Below, piece after piece: positions 41,335-50,874 of a DNA stretch of 64,000 nucleotides. Source of the DNA: Leishmania martiniquensis (Eukaryota; Euglenozoa; Kinetoplastea; Trypanosomatida; Trypanosomatidae). Both the position numbers and the translations under genes were made by a program. The notes beneath the pieces are model-generated. The model was not told the origin of the DNA, made no database searches, and saw only the letters and a program-made list of their open reading frames with translations. The stretch's first letter is position 1. Every line of letters begins with the position of its first letter. The DNA is taken from contig NC_090167.1 of assembly GCF_017916325.1 (NCBI RefSeq), positions 352,501 to 416,500 of the forward strand, given 5' to 3'.

Positions 41335-41781
41335 TTGTGGTCGGCTCCCCTCTCCCTCCTGAGCACTGCCGAGCCGCTCTTTGGCGCCGCTGTTGCTGTC
41401 GAAACATTCACTTATATACATACATATATATATATATTTTCTTTGGTTGTTCCCTTTTTTTGCTGTTGTTTGCTGTAGTTTTGAGAGAAGGCGTCGACTC
41501 CATGCTTTCCGCTATAGTTTTGTTTTTCGTGTGTGTATTTCTGCATGCGTTCGTGGGGACTCCGTTGGTGTTCACCCTCTCTGGTTGGAAAGTATTTCGG
41601 CCGGCCAATTCGCCTCTTTTGTGTGCGTTTGTGTGTGCGCGTCTGTGTATCCTTCACTCCCCCAACGGCACACAAAGAGTGACTTCTAGGTGCGTTTCTG
41701 TCGTTCGCGTGCTTCGCAGAGACGCGCGCACCGGTATAGGGAGACGGCTTTAGGTCTTGGGCGGGGTGCCCTTCGCTCGCA
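41335..41781 (+). other. Spacer and leader before the Vps23-like gene
   Basis: A T-rich spacer with a TA microsatellite at 41424-41437 and the splice-acceptor tract. No gene. Confidence 0.6.
41438..41478 (+). promoter_or_regulatory. Predicted trans-splice acceptor, Vps23-like gene
   Basis: A T-rich tract (41436-41473) directly after the TA microsatellite ends in tgtag, AG at 41477-41478, leaving a leader of about 300 bases before the ATG at 41782. Confidence 0.5.
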
Positions 41782-43011
41782 ATGGAGCTTACGCTCAACC
41801 AGGCAGCGGACATCGCGATTGTGTCCAACTACTATCCCCCAGTGGCTGCGAGCGCCATCTCATACGCCATCAGCAACTTCCTCCCCTACGCGAGCAACTT
41901 TCCCAACTCGAAGGCACGACTGACGCCTGGCAAGGGCATTGCCGAGCCGCTGCACCTTGAGTGCTTCTTGACAATCCGCAAGAGCCCGCAAGACACACGC
42001 GGCACTGCCCTGCTAGTCGTGATCTCCTTCACGGATCAGTATCCGCAACAAATGCCGTCTGCCGTACTTGTGCCTCCTCCTGGCGGGGACAAGATCAAGC
42101 ACCCATACTCGATCATGTCCGAGGACGGTCACATTCAGTTAGAGTGCTTGTCATTCCTGCGCGGAGTGGCGCGACCGTACCCGTTGCTAGACATTCTTCT
42201 CGCCATCAGTGAGCAGTTCGAGCTCGAGTATCCTATCGTGGGAGCGAACTTCAGTCCTTCTGGGCCAGTGTCCAGCGAGGCGGCCAGTGCACACAGTGCT
42301 TCCTTGAACGGCATAGACTCGGCCCGCCAGGCGCTGATGCAGGAAGCAGCGGAGCGCGTCGTAATCGATGTGAACGAAAAAGCTCGAAAATACCTTGACA
42401 CGCGCGAGCAGGCGCTGCTCTACTTGCACAGGCTAACGGAGTCGAACCTAGAGTTGCAGAAGGCAAAAGAGATCCTCATCGCACACCATGATGAGCTAAT
42501 GGAATACTTGCCGAGTGTAGGGAACGTCAGCTCACTGATTCGTCAGATGGACGGACGCCAGGACACCGTGGAGGAGCACGCCAGCTGTCTCGTCCCCGCT
42601 GATCCCCTCCAGGCCCGCGCGCTCGAGCTAATGGCAGAAATTCATGCGGCGGACGACACACTGTCGTTGCTGGAAGAGGGACTTAAGCGGGAGCTGCTCA
42701 CCTGCGACGAGTACGTAAAGCTTGTCTCTGATGTCGGGCGGGAGCAGTTTGTATCGCGACACTTGTACTTGAAGGTATCAGAAAAGCTCTGGAGGAAGAG
42801 CGCTGGCGCCGCGTCCTTCACTCCCGTCTCGACACCACCACCTGCTACTTCCGGCACATTCGCCCCACAGGTGCCGCCCCGACTAGCGCCGACAGAGGCA
42901 TTGTGGCTAGAGTTTCCGTCGACTGATGCGGAGATGATTCGTGACGTGTTGGCATCCGTGGACGGTGACGTGACAGTGGCTCGCCAACAGCTCAAGATGA
43001 TGTTTCCCTAG
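41782..43011 (+). CDS. ESCRT-I subunit Vps23/Tsg101-like, with extra C-terminal UBA-like segment
   Basis: A 409-residue protein starting at 41782. Residues 10-145 form a UEV domain, an E2 fold without the active cysteine (FTDQYPQQMPSAVLVPPP, then HIQLECLSFLRG). A helical, coiled-coil-prone stretch spans about 175-260 (LELQKAKEILIAHHDELMEY). Residues 274-350 form the steadiness box (LELMAEIHAADDTLSLLEEG, then CDEYVKLVSDVGREQF), as in Tsg101. Vps23 binds ubiquitinated cargo through the UEV and assembles with Vps28 and Vps37 on endosomes to start multivesicular body formation. After a Pro/Ser/Thr-rich linker, residues 371-409 read like a UBA or CUE helix bundle (DAEMIRDVLASVDGDVTVAR). That module is not part of yeast or human Vps23, where the steadiness box is C-terminal. 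Identity secure; the tail assignment is moderately secure. Confidence 0.92.
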   Translation: MELTLNQAADIAIVSNYYPPVAASAISYAISNFLPYASNFPNSKARLTPGKGIAEPLHLECFLTIRKSPQDTRGTALLVVISFTDQYPQQMPSAVLVPPPGGDKIKHPYSIMSEDGHIQLECLSFLRGVARPYPLLDILLAISEQFELEYPIVGANFSPSGPVSSEAASAHSASLNGIDSARQALMQEAAERVVIDVNEKARKYLDTREQALLYLHRLTESNLELQKAKEILIAHHDELMEYLPSVGNVSSLIRQMDGRQDTVEEHASCLVPADPLQARALELMAEIHAADDTLSLLEEGLKRELLTCDEYVKLVSDVGREQFVSRHLYLKVSEKLWRKSAGAASFTPVSTPPPATSGTFAPQVPPRLAPTEALWLEFPSTDAEMIRDVLASVDGDVTVARQQLKMMFP

Positions 43012-43284
43012 CGCAGAGATGCCATTTCCCGTTGCGTGCGCCGCTAAAAACGTCCACACACGAACGTTTGGCAGTCCCATGCCCCAGAAGAGGCGTGCGA
43101 GCAGTGCGACGGAGCAAAAGAAGCGGATGATGCTCACATATGGCAAAAAGAAAAAGGGAAACTTTTTCGTCTTGAGTGACACTCGCCTCTGCCATTCGGG
43201 TCCGCTGCGATGCTTTCGATGAAGTAAAAATGGGTCACATGCATCTCATGCGATGCTCCCGTTTGCCCATATGGCTCTTGGTGT
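43012..43284 (+). other. Start of 3' UTR of the Vps23-like gene
   Basis: Balanced sequence up to repeat B copy 3. A 67-codon ATG frame (43019-43222) begins seven bases after the upstream stop; with no intervening acceptor it is unlikely to be translated. Confidence 0.5.
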
Positions 43285-43942
43285 GGCTGTGGCCAGGCGG
43301 TGTCCCTACCGGCTGGCATCGACTCGGGAGCGGGGCCGCGGCGCCTTCTGACCTTCCGCAGCCAACAGCCGCAGCGCCAAGAGGCTGCAGCCCCTCCTCT
43401 GCTTGCTCCTATTGCGCTGAGTGTGAAGCGGCGGAGCTGAGGCTGAGCCTGCTGCAGGGGCGACTGGACCGGCGAGGACCCCGAAGGTGCCCAGTGGCTG
43501 TTGCTATCGGCCTGGCGACCATCTGCTGGAAGCGCGCTGCGGGCGGCTACCCTGGTGGACGCTTGGTGGCGGCGGGGCCATGCCCAGGAGCGCGGCTGCG
43601 GGGCTCGCGAGATGGCAGGGAGCCGAGCGTGAGGCGCCGTGTGCCTGTGCCGCCTGGCGATGGCCCCGGGCGGGAGCTGGTCGCGCGCAGACGCCTGCGC
43701 ACTCGCGGCCCCGCCCCCTCCGCCTCGCATCCGACACCTGGTGGGAAGGCGCGGCGCCGACCGCGCGGTATGCATGCGAGGAGGGGAGGTGGGCAGGGCA
43801 GCGAGGGGGCAGGCCCGTTGGACGGCCGCGTCAGCTGGACGGCTGCGGTGTCGCTGCTGCTGCTGCCGCGCAGCGGAGGAGGCGGGGGGAGCCGTGACTG
43901 TATGTGCATAGACGTTTGGGCACGGCACGTCGCGAAATGGAC
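43285..43942. repeat. GC-rich dispersed repeat family B, copy 3 (full core)
   Basis: A 658-base match to copy 1 (30094-30751), no differences found by eye. It lies in the 3' flank of the Vps23-like gene. Beyond both ends, weaker resemblance to the flanks of copy 1 continues for tens of bases, mostly by C/T and A/G exchanges. Confidence 0.92.
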
Positions 43943-45494
43943 TCGCGAAGCGGGGGTCGAGAGAAGGGCAACGTTGTCGTTTTTCTCTTGATGTCACATT
44001 GTTTTGTGGGGGATGCACTCATGAGTCGTTTTCTGAAGGCTTTTTGTCCTTCCTGTACCGTCATAGCGATTTTGGCGCCATTCTGTCCTCAGTGTGTGCA
44101 CAGGAGTCGTGCGTACTTTCTTTCAGCCTTGTTCTTCCCCTGTTGGTTGCCGCTCAGGTGATGAGATGGCGAATGGCGTCGTTTGGGGAGTCTCGTTGAA
44201 TTCGGCGTGTGTCTTTCCTGTTTGTCACTTCTGCTTGCCCCGCTATTGTGTGTTTCTTCTCTTCGTGTGTCGTGTGAAAGGTGTAAAGGTGCGCGTCCCA
44301 GGCGTGTTTCAGCATTTGCCTGTGATTCGCCTTTTTCAAAGGATGGAGAGGGTGGGCTGCGTGGACTCCTGCTCGTGGGTGCGTGTGGGCTTCTTTTTGA
44401 GTCCTCGTGACGTTTTGGTTGCTGGGTGGGGGCTTGCCGGTGTGTTTAGGCCTGTGTGTGTGTATGTATGTGTTGTTCTGCCTCGAGGCGAAAGGTCGCC
44501 TTGCGACGGCAGCCGCCATTTCTGTCTCCGGGGCATCGTTGGCGGCCTTTACTGTGGTACCGTTTTTTATTTTTCTCTTAGGGGGGCCATTTGCTTCTTC
44601 TTGAACATTTTCATATTTCGTCGTTGTCTGTGGTGAGCCTTTGCATACACGTCGTCGATGTGCGCGATAGCGCCAGCGACGAAAACTGAAGTACAGCAAA
44701 GAGAGACGCGAAACGAGAGGGAAAGAAAAAACACGCGAGCGTTTAACGAGGAAGGCCCGCCTGATGTTTTTGAGAGAGATCTACATCAAGAATGATGTGA
44801 GGTTGGTGCTCTGCTACGCATCTGGTGCTCTTCTCTCGTCATCGTTTCCGGCGCGAACTGGCAAAGGCCGAAAGAGCGGACGTGGTGCCCCTTAACAGGC
44901 CTCATGGCTTCTCCCCCTTGGATAACCGAGCACACACACACACACACTCCGTTCTCCCTTCGGCGCATGGCAAAAAGGCGCATCGAACATGTCAATGGGG
45001 TCTTTCCCTTTGGAATCAAAGCCTTTTCTTTTTTTTATCTGCGTGCGCAACTCCCATTCTTTAACTTTCAGCTCTCCCGCCTCTCCTCGTCTCACATCCC
45101 CTACTTGTTTTTTTTGGCTGTCGTCGACCCTTTCCAGAATAGAGGACACACACACACACACATCCTCGCCGCTGAGCTGGAGAAACGCGGTATCATACAG
45201 CGATAACCCCCCTCATGCGTATTCAGCAACATTACACAACAGCTACGCAATCGGTATTCCTGCCGCCACAGATAGACTCACACTCCTATGTGCACGCGCC
45301 TCTCTTCCCCTCAAAGGAGCTGGTTTCGTCAGGTCGCCAAACAACGCTGCATAGAAAAAAAAACACTGGAAGCCACCGGCAGAGTCATCCCACTGTCGAT
45401 AAGGACTTGCGCCCCGGGACACCCTCTCCTCTTATGTGTTCGCATCACCCTTTCCTCGCGTCCCTTCGCCGAAAAGGCAAAGGAACGTTAAGCC
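43943..45494 (+). other. Spacer before the jouberin-like gene
   Basis: G/T-rich sequence up to about 44,640, then balanced sequence with CA runs at 44933-44948 and 45147-45163. No gene recognised. Confidence 0.55.
45094..45137 (+). promoter_or_regulatory. Predicted trans-splice acceptor, jouberin-like gene
   Basis: T/C-rich sequence with an eight-T run leads into tttccag, AG at 45136-45137, giving a leader of about 357 bases before the ATG at 45495. Confidence 0.5.
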
Positions 45495-48400
45495 ATGAGC
45501 GTTTCTTCATCGTACAGGAGCGGCCGGTTGCCGCCTCCGGTATCTAGGGCTAGTCTGGACGCCAGCTCCAATCACGCCGCTGCGCTTGCACCGATGGTGA
45601 CGGTTCGAAGAGGCACGGACGTGGATGTTGCTTATATTGCACAGCCGCAAGACAACCACATGCCGGTACCTCCTTTGCCGCCCTTGGCACCTAGTGGCCT
45701 GCAAGCGCTACCAATGCTTCAGGCTCCCGGCAACGATGTCGCCTCCTTGGCTTTGGCACCGTATGCGGGCTCAATGTCTATGCCTTTGTCTTCGAGGGGC
45801 CTTGTTGCACTTCCAGCAGCGTCTTCAGCCACGTATTCCTCTGGACACAGTCGTGTATCTTCCTCGACGGCCATGCCCGCAACGCCTCAAGGTGCACCAC
45901 CCTCGCTGGTTTCTCACGTTAGTGCGCCATTTCTGGAAGACCCCTTGGGCCCATCGCTTCCAACGACGGTAGCGCTCGCGACCCCATCGTTTGTGGAGGG
46001 AATGTCCTTAACAGGTGGGGCCGCCGTTTCAGTCCCAGAAAGCGTCCCCCACGCCGTCACGTCACTCTTGTCGGTGCCTTCGGGACACGCAGCGGGCGCT
46101 TCAGCGTTGCCGCAGCAGCGGTCAGCGGCGAGAGATACACCCACGTCTCCGAGAGGGAATCCCGCGCTTGCAGCGGCTGTCACGGCCGCGTCATCTGCCG
46201 CGCATAGGCATTCGAAACGCCTATGTCATCAGCAAAGGAATTTGGAACAGGCGGCGGGGGAGTTGCTCTCCGGCCGAGATATGCCTAACGACCCCAGCAA
46301 TCGTTGCGGATCAGCCTCACCGCGCGCTGGCGGCATCAACCGGGGCAGGTCAGACCGTGAAAATGTCTTTGTTGGGCGAAAGACGAGGACCGGCGATTCC
46401 TATGCTGGAGAGAATCAGCGGCAGCGGCGCGGCGGTGTGGAGGGGGAAGATGCAGGGCAGAGAGGCTCCTCGCACAGGCGCCCGTCGTCCGACTCTCGCC
46501 ACAGCCGACTGCGGAAGGAAGAAGGGCAGGCGGCGGCACCTATCTACGAGGCCGAAGGTCGAAGTTGGCCGTCTTCGTCGGTGCCGCAAGAAAAAACGTT
46601 GACCTTGCCACAGGGCACTGCTACACGGACTCTAAACAACGACGGCAAGCCAAGAGAAGGAGGTCGAGTCGGCCAAAGTGTGCGAGGCGGTGAGATCGTT
46701 CTAGTAACGGGTGCGGCAGGCATAGGTGATCCGGTGGGTGTCACGGCGACCGGCGGGGGTACCTCCCCAAATGTTGAGGGCGAAGCTGAAGCACCTTTCC
46801 TCTTCACGAGCCCTGCGGCTCGGCTGCGAGCCAAATACCAGTGCAGGGCTGCAATCAAAGGATCGGCAAAGGCAGACTCACGTCGGTTGGCGCGGAACGC
46901 GCTCCAGGGCGCTGCCGAGGAAGGGGATTGGCACGGAAGCGATAGGTGGAATGGCAGCGTCTCTGCTGAGGACGGCCACGCCGATGGTGATGCTGGTGAC
47001 ACGTGCAGGGTGCGCATGGTGCAATTTCGCCCGACTGGTGCTTTCGAGAACGAGGACAAGTGGGCGCAATCATGCCATGCGCGCGGTAGTGTGGCCTACG
47101 CTGGTGAAGGGGAAGGCGCTGGTAGCACCAGGTCGTCGCAAGTAGCCGCAGAGAGCGCTTCCGAGGAGGAAGGTACTGTAGTGCTCTTGACGATACGCGG
47201 TATGAGCCCTCTGCACGCTGACGTTGGTGTTGTGCACCCCCTCGTGCGCGTGTGGATTGTGAGCTGTGCGTCTGGGCGCAGTCTTGTCGAGGCATCCGCC
47301 TCCGTCCCTTGCGCCGTAACACATCCTTTTGATCTCCGTGCTCACAAGACGCGCGCCCCACAGTGGAACGCGCAGGTGGCGCTGCCGCTGAGCCCTGAAA
47401 AAATGCGCACCGAGGCCGCGAACGCGATGCTTCTGCTGGAAGTCGTCGACTTTGGCAACGAATCCATTCATGGCTTTCCACTTCTGCGCAACGGACTCTA
47501 TCCCATCTGCTGGGGGTTTCTCCTGCTGCGTGACTGCACCGGCTGCTCGAGCTTTTTCGCAGCTGATGACCTGCATGTGCAGCTCTACCGCTACCCCTCT
47601 CGCAGGCCGTGGTACCTGTCGTGGCTGAGCGCGCTGCTGCCCGTTTCCCTGTCGGCACCAAGCGCTGCCCTGCAACCGCCGGGTTCTGCCATGGCCCGCG
47701 GCTTCAGTGGCGGCGACCCGAGCGCCCCCAGTGCGCAGGACGTTCCACACATCTTTGCAGTGTTTGCGAATGCCAACAATCGCAAAATACCGTACGAGGG
47801 CTCCATCGTGCTCGACCTCCGTCAGGCAAGCAACGCCACCTTCGTCATGGACACGACCGATATGCTGGCATACGAGGAGTACCTTCTTTCTATGCTCGTA
47901 TCTGGCGGGGGGAGCAGTGCAGTGCCGCGCTCTTCTCGCTCTGTTGCCGCAGCTGACCGTGATGAGTCCTCGCTTGCTCGAATGACGAAGGAGAGCGACC
48001 TGCATGGAGCAGCCGTGCCAGCGAGTCCCTGGCCCCCGGTACTACCTACAGAAACCTACTATCGAATGGACGGAGAGCGGTCATTGTTGCCGCACGAGGT
48101 CTTGCAGACGACGGCGGTACTGGGGGCAGTGACGTGCGTCTCCTTTGCCCATAGCGGCTCCTTTCTGGCGCTTGGCGTCTGTCGGCATCTTCAGCATGTC
48201 GTGGAGTTGCGCGACCCCCTGCGCCCCGATGTGGCTGCTATTGCCTGCCTCATCGGCCACACCGGTCACATCCACTGCGTCATGTTTCAGAAGGAGGACA
48301 ACTATCTGCTGTCGTGCTCGTCTGATGGGACGGTGCGTGTCTGGCAGCCGAGATCCTTGGGTGGCGCCCTCACCACCGAAGCAGGCGCAGTGCCCGGCAG

Positions 48401-49784
48401 CGTCCAGTGCATGTGCACGCTGCCACACGGCTTTCCAGTGTATACGGCAGTGTTCCACCAAGAAAGGATCATCTCGGGCGGCTTCAGCGATCAGCTGCTC
48501 GTCTGGGACTTTGAGGTCACGATCGAGGGGGAGATGGAGTGCACGACGGCGACAGAGAACACGACGCTTCGGCTGACCGCCACGTTCACGCACGCGCTCG
48601 AGACGACAACACAGTGTACGGAGCAACTGCGCCCCACTAGACCGGTGGTTGGGCAGCTTGTGCAGCGGGTCAACGTGGCGGACGCTGCCGCTGCATGGGC
48701 ATGCACGGCAGCCATTACGCTTAGCCTTGCGTCGAACGAGCGCAGCAATCGGGTGTGGTCTGTCCACACGAAGGGTCTTGTCGTGTGCTGGCGCGCGACG
48801 AGTGAGACTGTGAACCGCGGTGGCGGCGCGGGCCCTTATCTGTGGCAAATGACCCCGCGGCACATGGCGGAATGTGACGGTGCGGCTGAGGTGCAGGTGA
48901 GCGCTGCGTACGCGATTGTTACGTGCGGAGGTGCCCCATTTGTCTTCGTGTTTGACGCCACAACGTGCGAGCAGCTGCGCGTCGTCAACACACGACTTCC
49001 ATTTGCGACTCCGATTCATCTTTTACCCGACGGGGAGGCGTTTGTCGCCGTCATCAGCGACCCATGCCGACTCCTTGCGTGGGAGTGCTTTGACGGTGGC
49101 TTGTGTACTCCTGCCTCCGGCTACGGCAAGGCTTCTCCACCGTTTTGCGTAGCGCGGATGGCGTGGGCCGAGTCGCAGCAGCTTGCCGTTTTTGTCAGTC
49201 GGTCTCCATGCTCAGAGGCGGAGGTGACCCGCTACAAGCAAGGGCCCGTGGTGCCGGCTGCCGGACAAAGCGCGGTGGCGTTGCACTATTGGCAGCAGGA
49301 GCTGCAGTACCGGCAGAGCGAGATGTCGGCTGAAATGACGCTCATCACGGTCGCCGGCACGGCTCGGCGCAAGTCGACAGTCATCGTGACGACAGACACT
49401 CACTCCTCAGATGAATTTGGGATGATGTTTGGTGGTGATGTGCAGCCCAAGCGGAAGGCTGCTCATCTGGCAAGGCGGACGCACGCAATACGGCAGCGTG
49501 CGGCAGAGCGCGACACACGCAACGCGCGGCTGCACCAGAGCTTCGCCTCTTGCGAGCCCTCGGCGCTCCTCGAGACGTCGGCCATCGCCAGCATTCCCTA
49601 TGACGCTACCGAAAAGGGGGCTCGCATGAACGCGATTGTGAACTTTTGGCGCGGGCTTGTCAGTCAGCACCGACACGGGGAAGCGCAAGTACACGCGGCG
49701 GAGGACGCGTCCGCGCGCGCCGACGCGTCTGCCGCGCATGATGCCACGTCGCGCGCGCTGCACTATACAGAAGAAAACGTTTAG
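45495..49784 (+). CDS. Jouberin/AHI1-like C2-WD40 protein
   Basis: A 1,429-residue protein. The first 550 residues are low-complexity, rich in Ser, Pro, Gly and Arg, and probably disordered. From about 562 to 720 a beta-rich, C2-like domain is visible (LVRVWIVSCASGRSLVEA; MLLLEVVDFG; ICWGFLLLRDC; DDLHVQLYRYPSRRPWYLSW). This order, a WxFLxL-type strand followed by an LQLY strand and a tryptophan, is that of AHI1/jouberin. A WD40 propeller begins near 874 (VTCVSFAHSGSFLALG; HIHCVMFQKEDNYLLSCSSD, then GTVRVW; IISGGFSDQLLVWDFEV) and runs to about 1,300. The SH3 domain of vertebrate AHI1 is not evident. AHI1 acts at the ciliary transition zone, so a role at the flagellar base is likely. Alternative: another C2-WD40 ciliary protein. 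Confidence 0.82.
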   Translation: MSVSSSYRSGRLPPPVSRASLDASSNHAAALAPMVTVRRGTDVDVAYIAQPQDNHMPVPPLPPLAPSGLQALPMLQAPGNDVASLALAPYAGSMSMPLSSRGLVALPAASSATYSSGHSRVSSSTAMPATPQGAPPSLVSHVSAPFLEDPLGPSLPTTVALATPSFVEGMSLTGGAAVSVPESVPHAVTSLLSVPSGHAAGASALPQQRSAARDTPTSPRGNPALAAAVTAASSAAHRHSKRLCHQQRNLEQAAGELLSGRDMPNDPSNRCGSASPRAGGINRGRSDRENVFVGRKTRTGDSYAGENQRQRRGGVEGEDAGQRGSSHRRPSSDSRHSRLRKEEGQAAAPIYEAEGRSWPSSSVPQEKTLTLPQGTATRTLNNDGKPREGGRVGQSVRGGEIVLVTGAAGIGDPVGVTATGGGTSPNVEGEAEAPFLFTSPAARLRAKYQCRAAIKGSAKADSRRLARNALQGAAEEGDWHGSDRWNGSVSAEDGHADGDAGDTCRVRMVQFRPTGAFENEDKWAQSCHARGSVAYAGEGEGAGSTRSSQVAAESASEEEGTVVLLTIRGMSPLHADVGVVHPLVRVWIVSCASGRSLVEASASVPCAVTHPFDLRAHKTRAPQWNAQVALPLSPEKMRTEAANAMLLLEVVDFGNESIHGFPLLRNGLYPICWGFLLLRDCTGCSSFFAADDLHVQLYRYPSRRPWYLSWLSALLPVSLSAPSAALQPPGSAMARGFSGGDPSAPSAQDVPHIFAVFANANNRKIPYEGSIVLDLRQASNATFVMDTTDMLAYEEYLLSMLVSGGGSSAVPRSSRSVAAADRDESSLARMTKESDLHGAAVPASPWPPVLPTETYYRMDGERSLLPHEVLQTTAVLGAVTCVSFAHSGSFLALGVCRHLQHVVELRDPLRPDVAAIACLIGHTGHIHCVMFQKEDNYLLSCSSDGTVRVWQPRSLGGALTTEAGAVPGSVQCMCTLPHGFPVYTAVFHQERIISGGFSDQLLVWDFEVTIEGEMECTTATENTTLRLTATFTHALETTTQCTEQLRPTRPVVGQLVQRVNVADAAAAWACTAAITLSLASNERSNRVWSVHTKGLVVCWRATSETVNRGGGAGPYLWQMTPRHMAECDGAAEVQVSAAYAIVTCGGAPFVFVFDATTCEQLRVVNTRLPFATPIHLLPDGEAFVAVISDPCRLLAWECFDGGLCTPASGYGKASPPFCVARMAWAESQQLAVFVSRSPCSEAEVTRYKQGPVVPAAGQSAVALHYWQQELQYRQSEMSAEMTLITVAGTARRKSTVIVTTDTHSSDEFGMMFGGDVQPKRKAAHLARRTHAIRQRAAERDTRNARLHQSFASCEPSALLETSAIASIPYDATEKGARMNAIVNFWRGLVSQHRHGEAQVHAAEDASARADASAAHDATSRALHYTEENV

Positions 49785-50874
49785 CAGAATGTACACTTCC
49801 TAATTCTGTGCTATGCTCGTGCGCCTCCTGCCTGGCCCGACGCGAATGCCCCGCATTCTGCGGCGCACCTTCAAGGAAAAACATCAGATGCGTGTAAGAA
49901 GTGATTCACTGCGCGCAGCACGCGCTAGCCTTGATGTGCTAAGAGAAGATCGATGAAAGGTAGGACGCACAGCCGCCGGACGTTGTCCTTCCTCGCCATC
50001 TGTGCATGTTTCTCTTTCACTAGACCGGCCACGGTAGTGCGCGAAGAGCCAGCGAACGCGTCTCCGAGAAGGGAAAGGCTGCGGTGACCACCTGTCAGAG
50101 GAGGTTGTGCGGCGGGAACAAACGTGGACCAGCGAAGAAACTGAAATCACCCTCGGCTACACTCCCCCCTCCCCGTGTGCCAACACCACTTGCTGGTCCC
50201 CTCTGCAATCGTTTCACACTCGTCTGCCAACGCTCTTTCTACCTCTTTCCTCTGCTTCATCGCCCCTCACTTTCCCTGCGCTCCATATCGGCTGCACGCA
50301 CGTGCAGGTGTGTCCTCCACAACGCAATCCACACAAGTCACTCCTCTTCTTTAGATTTCAGTCGTGTACGTGATCCTTTACGTGTGGTGGTTCCAACCGT
50401 GTAATTCACTTCCAGCAGCATACCTTCTCGACCGCCACGGCAACGCTCTTTCTCAGCGGCAACGGCCTGCACACGCGCACAGAGAGAGCGAGACCGAGAC
50501 TGAAGCGGTGCTACGGCGACGCTTTCCGTCTTGTTTTGCATTGTATTTGGGCACGTTGAAGTCGACGCTCGCCCTGACATCTTTGCAGACAAGCACATAT
50601 AGAGGCTGGCAAGCACGACACCCATTGGGCCCTTTGCGTACCCCTCTTACCCGCCCTTCCCGACACAGCTTCTTTTTTTTTTCGCACCTGCGCAACGTCG
50701 TGAGCAGCCTTTGCATCGCCCTCATCTACATTGGTTGCTTATCGCCACCACTCACCGGAGGATTCCTTTGAAAGCCCTGCAGAGGGACCTCTTCCACACA
50801 GATCTGAAGAGGCCGTCACAGGGGGGGTGTTTGCGTGCGCGCCGTTTAGCACTTCACTTTTTCTCTTTCCAACC
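49785..50874 (+). other. Spacer and leader before CCT5
   Basis: About 1.1 kb of balanced to C/T-rich sequence without a recognisable gene, ending in the T-rich tract before CCT5. Confidence 0.6.
50670..50707 (+). promoter_or_regulatory. Predicted trans-splice acceptor, CCT5
   Basis: A run of eleven T inside a C/T tract is followed by the first AGs at 50703-50704 and 50706-50707, giving a leader of about 168 bases. Confidence 0.5.

Noticed and set aside
43019..43222. A 67-codon ATG frame starting seven bases after the Vps23-like stop
   Set aside because: No splice acceptor fits between the two; downstream frames on one trypanosomatid mRNA are normally not translated.
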